DNA of 35,551 nt, taken from the NCBI RefSeq assembly GCF_029892105.1, contig NZ_JARZAJ010000058.1, positions 1-35,551 of the forward strand. The letters run 5' to 3'. The first letter of the stretch is position 1, and every line of letters begins with the position of its first letter. The translations under genes and the position numbers were made by a program. This DNA comes from Kitasatospora sp. GP82 (GTDB lineage Bacteria > Actinomycetota > Actinomycetes > Streptomycetales > Streptomycetaceae). The notes beneath the pieces were generated by a model. It was not told the origin of the DNA. It made no database searches and worked only from the letters and a program-made list of their open reading frames with translations. Below, piece by piece: positions 1-13,600 of the stretch.

Positions 1-1634
<1,634 letters not shown>

Positions 1635-1644
1635 GGGTGGGAAA

Positions 1645-1650
1645 CCTCGC
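1645..1650 (-). promoter_or_regulatory. Ribosome binding site of P1
   Basis: GCGAGG lies 10 nt before the ATG at 1634, in the 51-bp gap after the P2 stop at 1686. No hairpin terminator is visible in the gap, so P2 and P1 are probably co-transcribed. Confidence 0.6.
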
Positions 1651-1685
1651 AGTTCGGAAAGGGCGTCTCGATCGGCTGGGCTTGG

Positions 1686-4600
1686 TCAGGCGAGGCCGAG
1701 TTCTTTGTCGATCAGGTCGAACATCTCGTCGTCGGTCGAGGCCGCGAGGTCGGCGGCGTCGCCGGCCTCCTCCGGCTGGTCCTCGTCGACGTCGTCGAGC
1801 TTCCATTGGAGTGACTTGAGCCGGGTGATCAGCCGCGCTCGGACATCGGCGTCCAGCTCGAACATCGAGACCGCCGTTTCGAGGTCTTCGAGCTCGGCGA
1901 ACACCGGTGCGGCAGGGGCCGTGGCGGAGTCGGCACCCGGTTCCGTCCCGAGCTCCGCGCCGAGTGCCGTGCGGAGGTGGCGGGCCAGTCCGGCCGGGGT
2001 CGGGTGGTCGAAGATCGCTGTCGTCGGCAGCCGCAGACCGGTCTCGGCGTTGAGGCGGTTGCGGAGCTCGACGGCGGTCAGTGACGACATGCCGAGATCG
2101 AGGAACCCGCGTTCGGCTTCGATCGCCTCGGCGGATCCGTGGCCGAGCACGGTGGCGACATGGCCGATGAGCAGCTGGAGCAGCACGCTCTCCTGCTTCG
2201 CCTCGCTCAGCCCGGTCAGCTGCTGCCTGAGCCCCTGCCCGGCGGGAGTGTCCCGCGGGGCAGGACCGGTGGCGACGGCGTCGGTCACCGACCGGCGCAG
2301 CGAGACCTGCTGGTTCGTCGCCAGTTTGCGCAGCAGGGAGGGCACTTCGCCGCTTGAGCCGAGTGTCCGCAGGTCCAGTCGGACCGGGACCAGCAGCGGG
2401 CTGTCCACACCTGACGCCGCGTCGAGCAGGCCGAGTCCATGACCGGCCGAGAGCGGCAGCATTCCGGAGCGCGCGAAGCGAGCAAGATCCACGCGGTCCA
2501 GCGTGCCTGTCATTTCACTGGAATCTCCCCAGTATCCCCACGCCAGCGAGACCGCCGTCAGTCCCTGTGCGCGGCGGTGGTGGGCGAGGGCGTCGAGGAA
2601 GGAGTTGGCCGCCGCGTAGTTGGCCTGCGCCAGACCGCCGACGACTCCGGCGAAAGAGGAGAAGAGCACGAAGGCCGACAGGTCCGAGGTGCGGGTGAGT
2701 TCGTGCAGGTTCCATGCGGCGTCCACCTTGGGGCGCAGCACCCGCTCGACCTGTCCGGCCGTCAGGTTCTCCAGGAGCCCGTCCTGGAGCACGCCGGCCG
2801 CGTGCACCACCGCGGTCAGCGGGTGCTCGGCGGGGATCCTGCCGAGCACGTCCGCGAGTTGGTCCCGGTCGGCGGCGTCGCAGGCGACGACGACAGCCCG
2901 GGCGCCCATGGCCGCGAGTTCGTCCCTGAGCGTTTCGGCTCCGGGGGCGGCGATGCCCCGCCGTCCGGTCAGCACGAGGTGGCGTACGCCGTGGCGGGCG
3001 ACGAGGTGCCGGGCGAGGAGGCCGCCGAGGGTTCCGGTGCCGCCGGTGATGAGCACGGTGCCGTCGCCGGCGGCGTCCCATCGCCATACGGGTGCGGTCG
3101 GCCGCTCGTCCGCCCGGTTGACCCGGAGCAGTCGGGGAACGGTCACCGTTCCGGCGCGGACGGCCAGTTGGGACTCCCCTGCGGCGACGGCGCCGGCCGT
3201 GGCCGTGGTGAGGGCCGCCTCGGACGCCTCGTCGCCGTCCAGGTCGACCAGCAGGAAGCGGCCGGGGTGCTCGGACTGGGCGGAGCGGATCAGGCCCCAT
3301 ACGGCGGCGTCGGCCAGGGCGGGGGCCCGGACTTCGTCGTCCGGGCCGGTGGCGACTGCGCCCCGGGTCACCAGGACCAGGCGCGAGGCCGCCAGGCGGG
3401 CGTCTCCCAGCCACTGCTGGGCGAGGTGCAGCAGCTCCTGTACGCAGCGGTGCGTGGCGGCGGCTCCGTCAGCGGCCGTGGCGGGAGCGAGGCTCAGCAC
3501 GACGGTCTCGGGTGCCGCGGCCACCGTTCCGGAGTCGAGGGCTGTGCGGAGGGCGGGCAGGTCCTGGAACTCCTGGACCTGCACGCCGGTGTGCTCGACG
3601 GCCGCTGCCAGCCGGTGGTCGCCGCCGAGGACGGCCCAGGCTCCGGTGGGCCGGTACGTGCCGCCGGAGTCCGTCGGCCGGATCCACTCGACGTGGAAGA
3701 GCGCGTCGCGTCGTGCGGCTCCGGCTGCGGTGAGCCGTTCCTCCGGGACCGGTTGCGTGGTCACGGAGTCGATCGTGAACACGGGGGCGCCCGTGCGGTC
3801 CGTGGCGGTCACTGCGAACGTGCCGTCCGGCACGGGAGTGAGCCGCACACGCAGTCGGGTGGCTCCGGTCGCGTGGACCGACAACCCGCGCCAGGCGACG
3901 GGCAGTTCGGGGGTGCTGTCGGCGGTCGCCAGGGCGAGGACGGGCTGCAGCAGGGCCGGGTGGACCCTGAAGCGGGCCGCGTCCGCCTGTGCGTCCTCGG
4001 TGAGCATCACCTCGGCGAACATCTCGCCGTCTCGCTGCCAGAGAGCCCGCACGGTCCGTAGCAGCGGGCCGTGGTCGTGTCCGTGCTCGGCGAGCCTCTG
4101 GTACAGCGGCTCGATGTCGAGCGGGTGGGCGTCTCGCGGCGGCCAGTCCTGCCGCTGCGCCGGGTCGGGGATGCGTGCGGTGGCTGCGAGGGCCCCGGTG
4201 GCGTTGCGGGTCCACACCGTGTCGGCCGCCGCTCCCGTGGCGCGCGAGTACACGGCGATCGGGCGCAGGCCGGTGTCCTGGGCCGGGGCGCCGACGGTCA
4301 CCTGGATGTCGACCGTGCCGTCCTCGGGGAGGACCAGCGGCATGAGTTCGGCGAGTTCGTCGACGACTTCGCAGCCGCTCTCGTCGCCCGCGTGCACGGC
4401 CCAGTCGGCGAGGACGGTGCCCGGCACGACCGCCGAGTCCAGCACCCTGTGTTCGGCCAGCCAGGGCTGTGTGTCGAGGCCGATCGCTCCGGTGAGGACC
4501 ACCGTGTCGTCGCTCGCCAGGCGGACGACCGTGGTCAGGCCGGCCGGATCGGCCTGAGAGCTCCGGCCGTCAGTCCCGGGAGCGGCTTCCAGCCAGTAGC

Positions 4601-7600
4601 GCTCGCGCTGGAAGGCGTAGGTCGGCAGGTCGACCGGCCGGCCGCCCTCGACGGTGTTGCGCCAGTCGACGCGTACGCCGTGCACATGGGCCTCGGCCAG
4701 GGAGGTCAGCAGGCGTTCCCGTCCGCCGTCGTCACGGCGGACGGAGCCGATGGCGACGGCGTCGGCCTCCACGGCGGCGATGGTGTCCTCGATCCCCGGG
4801 GTGAGGACGGGGTGCGGGCTGGACTCGATGAAGACGTCGTGGCCCTGCCGGAGCAGTGCCCGCAGCGACTCTTCGAGGCGGACGGTGCGGCGCAGGTTCT
4901 CGTACCAGTAGCTCGCGTCGAGCCGGGTGTCGCGGTCGAGCCAGTCGCCGGTCACGGTGGAGAAGAACGGGATCCGGCTCTCGTGGGTTTGCAGGCCGGC
5001 GAGGTCTGTCAGGAGGGTGTCGCGGATCCGCTCGACCTGGGCGGAGTGTGAGGCGTAGTCCACCGGGATCTTCCTGGCCCTGACGCCGTCCCGGGTGTAT
5101 GCGGCGATCAGTTCGTCGAGCGCGTCCGGCTCGCCGGAGACGACCACGCTGGAGGGTCCGTTGACCGCGGCGACGGAGATCCGGCCTGCCCAGTGCCGCA
5201 GGCGCGTCACGACCTCGTCGTGCGGGGCCGCCACCGAGACCATGCCGCCGTGGCCGGAGAGGCCGTCGGCGATGGCCTTGCTGCGGACGGCGACCACCCT
5301 GGCCGCGTCGGGCAGCGAGAGCGCACCGGCGACGCAGGCCGCCGCGATCTCGCCCTGGGAGTGGCCGAGCACCGCGGCCGGCTGCACGCCGTGGGCCCGC
5401 CACACCTCGGCCAGTGCGACCATGACCGCCCACAGTGCGGGCTGGGCGACGTCGACGCGCTCCAGGTCGGGTGCTCCCTGCGCGCCGCGAAGTACCTCGC
5501 GCAGCGACCAGTCGACCCAGGGTGCGAGTGCCTGCTCGCACTCGGCGATGCGGTCGGCGAACTCCGGTGAGCTGTCGAGCAGTTCGACGCCCATCCGGGC
5601 CCACTGGGAGCCCTGCCCCGGGAAGACCAGGACGGCCTTGCGGTCCCGGCCCGCGCTGTGGCGGCCGTGGACGACGCCGGGGGCCGGGGTGCCTTCGGCG
5701 AACGCACGGAGTTTGGAAAGCAGTTCGTCGTGGTCGGCGCCGATCACGACCGCACGGTGTTCGAGCGTGGAGCGCCTGGTGACCAGGGACGCCGCGACGT
5801 CGAGCGGTGCGGGCGCGGCGGCGGACGGCGCGTCCAGGTGGGCGAGCAGCGCCCGGGCCTGTCCGCGCAGTGCTCGTGCGCTGCGGGCGGACAGCACCCA
5901 GGGCACGGGGCGCGCCGGTACCTCCTCGCCGGGGGCGGCATCGGCTCGCGGGGCCCGGTCTTCCGGCTCCTGTCCCTGCGGGGCCTGTTCGAGGATGACG
6001 TGGGCGTTGGTGCCGCTGATGCCGAACGAGGACACTCCGGCCCTGCGGGGCCGCTCGGTCCGCGGCCAGGCGGTCTGCTCGCCGAGCAGGCTGACGGCTC
6101 CCGAGGACCAGTCCACGTGCGGGGTGGGGGCGTCGATGTGCAGGCTCCTGGGCAGCACTCCGTTGCGCATCGCCAGCACCATCTTCATCACCCCGGCGAC
6201 ACCGGCGGCGGCCTGGGCGTGCCCGATGTTGGACTTGATGGAGCCCAGGTGCAGCGGGTGGCCCCCCGCGCGGTCCTGGCCGTAGGTGGCCAGCAGGGCC
6301 TGTGCCTCGATCGGGTCGCCGAGGCGGGTCCCCGTGCCGTGCGCCTCCACCGCGTCGACCTCGGCGGCCGAGAGGCCCGCCGCCGCCAGGGCCTGACGGA
6401 TCACCCGCTGCTGCGCGGGGCCGTTGGGCGCGCTCATCCCGTTGCTCGCCCCGTCCTGGTTGATCGCCGAGCCGCGCACTACGGCCAGGACCTGGTGTCC
6501 GTTGCGCAGCGCGTCGCAGAGCCGTTCCACCACGAGCAGGCCGACGCCCTCGGCGAACCCGGTGCCGTCGGCGGCCGAGGCGAAGGGCTTGCAGCGGCCG
6601 TCGGCCGCCATCCCGCGCTGGCGGGAGAAGTCGACGATGATCGCCGGGGACGACATGACGGTCACGCCGCCGGCGAGCGCCAGCGAGCACTCGCCCTGGC
6701 GCAGCGACTGCACCGCCAGGTGCAGGGCCACCAGTGAGGAGGAGCAGGCCGTGTCGACCGTGACCGCGGGGCCCTCCAGGCCGAGTGAGTAGGCGACCCG
6801 GCCGGAGACCACGCTGGCCGCGTTGCCGTTGTTGACGTATCCCGCGAGCTCGTCCGGGATCTCGGTGACGCGGGCCGTGTAGTCGCTGGAGGAGAGTCCG
6901 GCGAACACACCGGTCCGGCTGCCGCGCAGTGCCTTCGGGTCGATCCCGGCCCGCTCGGCCGCCTCCCACGCGGTCTCCAGCAGCAGTCGCTGCTGCGGGT
7001 CCATCGCCAGCGCCTCGCGCGGGGAGATCCCGAAGAAGTCGGCGTCGAACTCGGCCGCGCCGTAGAGGAATCCGCCCTCCAGGGTGCGGGAGGCGTCCGG
7101 GTGGTCGGGGACGGCGTCGTACAGCCGGTCGAGGTCCCAGCCACGGTCGGTGGGGAAGCCGGCGATGGCGTCGGTCCCGGTGGACAGCAGCGTCCACAGG
7201 TCCTCCGGCGAGCGGACGCCGCCGGGGTAGCGGCAGGCCATGCCGATGATCGCGACCGGTTCGTCGGTGGTGGCCGTCGGCGCGGTCGGCACTGCCGGTT
7301 CGCCGCCGTCGTCGCAGAGCCGTCCCTTGAGGTAGTCGGCGAGCGCGGTCGGCGTCGGGTAGTCGAAGACCAGGGTGGCCGGCAGGCGCAGTCCGGTCCC
7401 GGTGGCCAGCCGGTTGCGGAGCTCCACCGCGGTGAGCGAGTCGAAGCCCAGGTCGCGGAAGGCCCGACCGGCGTGGACGAGGCCGGCGCTCGCGTGGCCG
7501 AGCACGGTGGCGGCGTGCGTGGTGACGAGGTCGAGTACCAGGGCGTGGCGTTCGGCGGCGGGCAGCTCGGCCAGGCGCCTGCGCAGTCCGTCGGTGCCCG

Positions 7601-10600
7601 AGGCGTGCTGCGCGGCGTCGACCGTGCGACGGGCAGGGCCGCGCAGCAGCGCCCGCAGTACGGCGGGGACGGCCGACTGCTCGCGGGAGCGGAGCGGGGC
7701 CAGGTCGAGCCGGACGGGCACCAGCAGGGACCGCCGCGCCGCCAGCGCGGCGTCGAAGAGGGCGAGGCCGTCGGGGGTGGACAGGGCAAGGCCGCCGCTC
7801 TGCCTGGCCCTGGCGAGATCGGCGTCGTCCAGGTGCCCGGTCATCCCGCTGGCCTGGGCCCACAGGCCCCATGCCAGGGAGGTGGTGGGCATCCCGTGGA
7901 CCCGGCGGTGCTGGGCGAGCCCGTCCAGGAAGGTGTTCGCCGCCGCGTAGTTGGCCTGGCCGGCCGAGCCGAGGACGCCCGCCGCCGAGGAGAACAGCAC
8001 GAGGTCGGCCAGGTCGAGATCCCGGGTCAGCTCGTGCAGGTGCCAGGCGGCGTCCACCTTCGGACGCAGGACGGTTCGCAGGCGTTCGGGCGTGAGGGAG
8101 GTGAGCACGCCGTCGTCGAGTACGCCCGCGGCGTGCACGACGGCCGTCAGCGGGTGTTCCTCGGGGACGGATGCCAGCAGTCGGCCGGCCGCGTCCCGGT
8201 CCGCCATGTCGCAGGCGGCGAGGGTGACGGTGGCGCCGTGTTCGGCCAGTTCGTCGCGGAGCGCCTGCGCACCGGGGCTGTCCTGGCCCCGGCGGCTGGT
8301 GAGCAGCAGGTGGCGTACGCCGTGCTCGGCCACCAGGTGACGGGCCAGCAGACCGCCGAGTTCGCCGGTGCCTCCGGTGATCAGAACGGTTCCCTCGGGG
8401 TCCCAGGCGCGCGGAACGGTGAGGACGACCTTGCCGACGTGGCGTGCGTGGGAGACATGGCGGAACGCCTCCCTGGCGTGGTGAATGTCCCAGGCGGTGA
8501 CCGGCAGCGGGTGCAGCAGGCCCCGTTCGAAGAGGTCGACCAGCTCCGCCAGCATCTGCCGGATCCGTTCGGGGCCCGCCTCCTTCAGGTCGAAGGCGCG
8601 GTAGCCGGCGCCCCGGTGGGTCCTGGCCACCTCGTCCGCGTCACGGATGTCCGTCTTGCCCATTTCGATCAGACGGCCGCCGGGCCGCAGCAGCCGCAGC
8701 GAGGCGTCCACGAACTCCCCGGCCAGGGAGTTCAGGACGACGTCCACGCCCCGGCCGTCAGTGGCCGTGCGGAAGTGCTCCTCGAAGTCGAGGGTCCGGG
8801 AGGAGGCCAGCCGCTGCGCGGGCCAGCCTTCGGCGCGCAGCAGCTCCTGCTTGTGCTCGCCCGCGGTGCCGTAGACCTCGGCGCCCCACAGACGGGCCAG
8901 TTGGGTGGCGGCCATTCCGACGCCGCCCGCGGCGGCATGCACCAGGACCGACTCGCCCTCGGCGAGGGCTGCCAGGTCGCGCAGCGCGTAGTACGCGGTC
9001 AGGAAGACCACGGGGACGGAGGCCGCCTGGGCGAAGGACCAGCCCTGCGGTATCCGTACGAGGACCCGGTGGTCGGCGACGGCCTGGGTGCCGAACCCGC
9101 CGGGCACCATGCCCATCACCCGGTCTCCGGGCGCCAGTGCGGTCACGCCGTCGCCGGTCTCGGTGACCACTCCGGCGGCCTCGGAGCCGAGGAACTCCGC
9201 TCCGCCGGGGTACATGCCCAGCGAGTTGAGGACGTCGCGGAAGTTCAGGCCCGCCGCCCGTACGTCCAGCCTGACCTGGCCGGGCTCCAGGGGTGCCGCA
9301 GCCTCGGGGCAGGGCAGCAGCGCGAGGTTGTCGATGCTGCCCTTCTCGGGGATCTCCAGCCGCCACGGCATCGCGCCGGTTGCGGGCACCGTCAGCGCGC
9401 CGGCGGCGTGCGTCCGTGCGAGCCGGGGCACGTGGGCGGTGCCCTGACGCAGTGCCAGCTGGGGTTCGGCCGTCTCGACCGCGCCGGGCAGGGCCTGCCA
9501 GGAGGCGGGGTGGCCGTCGATGTCGACGAGGACGATGCGGCCCGGGTTCTCGGTCTGCGCCGAACGGACCAGGCCCCAGAGCGACGCACCGGGCAGGTCC
9601 CGGACGTCCTCACCGGGGTCGGCGGCCACCGCCCCGCGGGTGACCAGCACGAGCCGGGTGGCGGCGAAGCGGTCGTCGGCGAGCCAGGTCCGGAGCAGCG
9701 CCAGGACGCGCTCCAGCGCCCCGGAGGCCGTCTCGGGGAGCGAGGAGCCCGCTGCGGGCTCGGGGTGGGCCGCGAGCACCACGACCGCCGCGGGTGCGCC
9801 GTCGGCGGCAGGCGGGTCCAGATCCTCCCAGCTGCTCAGGAGCACCCCTCCCTCGGCGAGGGCCGCCGTCGCCGAAGTGTGGTCGCCGCCGAGCAGGGCC
9901 CAGCGGGCCGGCTCGGTCGCGGCCCGCTGGGCCGTGGGCAGGGCCGTCCACTCCAGTCGGAAGAGCGCGTCCCGGACCGCGTCCGATGCCCGGTCGAGCG
10001 ATCCGGCCGCGACCGGCCGTACGACCAGCGAGTCGATCGAGGCCACCGGACGACCGCTCGGGTCGGCCATGAACACGGACACCGCGTCAGGACCGGTCGC
10101 CGACAGGCGGACCCGCAGCGTGGTGGCCCCGGTCGCGTGCAGCGAGACGCCCGTCCAGGAGAACGGCAGCCGGGTGGGACCGTCCTCGTCGCTGCCGGGC
10201 GCGAGCCTGGAGGCGTGCAGCGCGGCGTCCAGCAGCGCCGGGTGCATCCCGAAGCGGGCCGCGTCCGGCTGCGCCTGATCGGGCAGGACCACCTCGGAGT
10301 ACACGTCCCGGCCGTGCCGCCAGGCCGCCCGCACGCCCTGGAAGACCGGGCCGAACTCGTAACCGTTCTCGCGCAGTTCGCCGTAGAAGTCCTCCACGGC
10401 GACCGGCCGGGCGCCCTGCGGTGGCCAGCTGCCGAGCTCGTCCGGTGTCTCGGCCGAGGACGCGCCGAGCAGACCGGTGGCGTGCCGGATCCAGACCTCG
10501 CCGCCTTCGACGGCCTCGGCCTCGGCCGAGCGCGTGTGGAGGGTCACCGGCCGCAGGCCCGACTCGTCGGGCGCGGAGACGGCGATCTGCACCTGGATCT

Positions 10601-13600
10601 CACCGCGCTCGGGCAGCAGCACCGGCGCGTGCAGGGTGAGTTCCTCCACCCGGCCGCTGCCGAGTTCGTCGCCGACCCGGATCACCGCCTCCACCAGGGC
10701 CGCGCCCGGGACGATCACGGTGCCCGACACCGCGTGGTCGGCGAGCCAGGGATGGGTGCGCAGCGACCAGCGGGCCGTCGCCACCAGGCCGTCCCCGCGG
10801 GCGAGTTCCACCGAGGCGCCGATCAGCGGGTGGTCGAGCGAGCCCAGCCCCGCCGAGGCCACGTCGCCGGCCGCTTCCACCGGCCGGGGCCAGTACCGCT
10901 GGTGCTGGAACGCGTACGTCGGCAGCTCGGCCCGGCGGGCCGGCACGGCCGCGAAGAACACCTCCCAGTCGACGCGGGTTCCGTGGTTGCGGGCGTCCGC
11001 GAGGGAGAGGAGGAAGCGCTCGAGGCCGCCTTCCTCGCGCCGCAGTGTGCCCGTCGCGGCAGCCGGCGTGCCGACGGCCTCCACCGTCTCCTGCACGCCG
11101 GTGGTCACCACCGGGTGCGGGCTGACCTCGATGAACACCCGGTAGCCGTCGGCGAGCAGCGCGCGGGTGGCCTGTTCGAACCGAACCGTGTGGCGCAGGT
11201 TGCGGTACCAGTACGCGGCGTCCAGCCCGGCCGTGTCGATCGGGGCGCCGCCGACCGTGGAGTAGAAGGGGATGTCCGCCGACCGTGGCGCGATGGGCGC
11301 CAGCACCGTCAGCAGTTCCTGTTCGATGCGCTCCACCTGGGCGGAGTGCGAGGCGTAGTCCACCGGCACCCTGCGGGCGCGGATCCCGTCGCGCTCGCAC
11401 GCGGCGATCATCTCGTCGAGGGCGTCCGGCTCGCCCGAGACGACCACGCTGGAGGGTCCGTTGACGGCGGCCACCCAGAGGCGCTCGCCCCAGGGCAGCA
11501 GGCGGGTCGACACGCGCTCGACGGCGTCCGAGACCGAGACCATCCCGCCCAGACCCGCCAGCACGGTCAGGGCCCGGCTGCGCAGGGCGACCACGCGGGC
11601 GGCATCGTCCAGGGAGAGGGCGTCGGCCACGCAGGCGGCCGCGATCTCGCCCTGGGAGTGGCCGACCACGGCGGCGGGCTCGACACCGTGCGCCCGCCAC
11701 AGCTCCGCGAGGGAGACCATCACGGCGAACAGCACCGGCTGGACCACATCGACCCGCTCCAGTGACGGTGCGCCGGGAGCGCTTCGCAGCACGTCGAACA
11801 GCGACCAGTCGGTGTACTGCGCGAGGGCGGTGGCGCACTCGCGCATCCGCTCGGCGAAGACCGGTGAGGTGTCAAGGAGTTCGAGTGCCATCCCGGTCCA
11901 CTGCGAGCCCTGGCCCGGGAAGACGAACACCGTCTCGCCCTGGCCCTCGAAGAAGCCTTCGCGCACGCCGGGGAAGGGCTGCTCCTCTGCCAGCGCGTCC
12001 AGTCCGGCCAGGAACCCGTCCCGGTCGGCCGCCACGACGGCGGCCCGCCGGTCCATCGCGGTCCGGGTGGTCGCCAGCGCGTACGCGATGCCGGTGAGGT
12101 CCGGTTCGGCGTCGGCCCGCACCTGCGCGGCCAGCCGCCGGGCCTGCTCGCGCAGCGCCTCGGGGCTCTTCGCCGACAGCACCCAGGGGAGGACGGTCGG
12201 AGCGGAACCGCCCTGAACCGCGGCACTTTGAACCGCGGCGGGCTCCGGCTCGGGGGCGGCCTCAAGGATGACGTGGGCGTTGGTGCCGCTGATGCCGAAC
12301 GAGGAGACGCCGGCCCGGTGCGGCCGGTCCGCTTCCGGCCATGCGCCCGGTTCGGCGAGCAGCTCAATGGCGCCCGCGGACCAGTCGACGTGCGGGGAAG
12401 GTTCGTCGATGTGCAGGCTCCTGGGCAGCACACCGTGCCGCATCGCCAGCACCATCTTCATCACTCCGGCGACACCGGCGGCCGCCTGGGTGTGCCCGAT
12501 GTTCGACTTCACCGACCCGAGCAGCAAGGGGTGTCGGCGGTCCTGCCCGTAGGTGGCCAGCAGGGCCTGCGCCTCGATCGGGTCGCCCAGCCTGGTACCC
12601 GTGCCGTGGGCCTCCACCGCGTCCACGTCGGCCGTGGTCAGGCCCGCATCGGCCAGGGCCTGGCGGATGACGCGCTGCTGTGAAGGACCGTTCGGGGCCG
12701 TCAGGCCGTTGCTCGCACCGTCCTGGTTCACCGCGCTGCCGCGCACCACGGCCAGCACCTGGTGGCCGTTGCGCCGGGCGTCGGACAGTCGCTCCACCAG
12801 CAGCAGGCCCACCCCCTCGGCCCAGCCCGTGCCGTCGGCCGCCGCCGCGAACGGCTTGCACCGCCCGTTGGGGGCCAGGCCGCGCTGCCGCGAGAACTCC
12901 ACGAAGATGTTCGGTGTCGACATCACCGTCACACCGCCGACCAGCGCGAGGGAGCACTCCCCGCGCCGCAGCGACTGGGTGGCCAGGTGCAGCGCCACCA
13001 GTGACGACGAGCAAGCCGTGTCGACCGTCACCGCCGGGCCCTCGAAGCCGAAGGCGTAGGACAGCCGGCCGGAGACCACGCTCGCCGCGTTGCCGGTCAG
13101 CAGATAGCCGGTGACCTCCTCGGCGGTCTCGTCCAGGATCGTCCGGTAGTCCTGGAAGTTGGAACCGACGAAGACCCCGGTGGCGCTGCCGCGCAGCGTG
13201 TCGGGAGCGATCCCGGCGCGCTCGACGGTCTCCCAGGCGGTCTCCAGCAGCAGCCGCTGCTGCGGGTCCATCGCCAGCGCCTCGCGCGGGGAGATCCCGA
13301 AGAAGCCCGCGTCGAACCCGGCCAGGTCCGTGATGAAGCCGCCCTCGCGCACATAGCTGGTGCCCGGGTGGTCCGGATCGGGGTCGTACAGCCCTTCGGT
13401 GTCCCAGCCCCGGTCGGTGGGGAGGGAGGAAATGCCGTCCACGCCGCCCGAGACGAGCTCCCAGAACTCCTCCGGTGTGGTCACTCCCCCCGGGAAGCGG
13501 CACGCCATCGCCACGATCGCGATGGGGTCGTCGCCGGCGGCGGCTGAGGCCGTGGCCGGCAGGAGTGCGGCCGCGGAGCCCTGGCCGCCCAGCATCCCGG

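Noticed and set aside
1635..1685. Possible terminator or promoter between P2 and P1
   Set aside because: No stem-loop or promoter-like pair is visible in 51 bp; only the ribosome site is supportable.
4732..7872. A 1046-codon frame on the minus strand overlapping P2
   Set aside because: A shifted frame of P2 module 3 with Pro/Arg-rich sequence; the PKS frame there carries clear KS and AT motifs.
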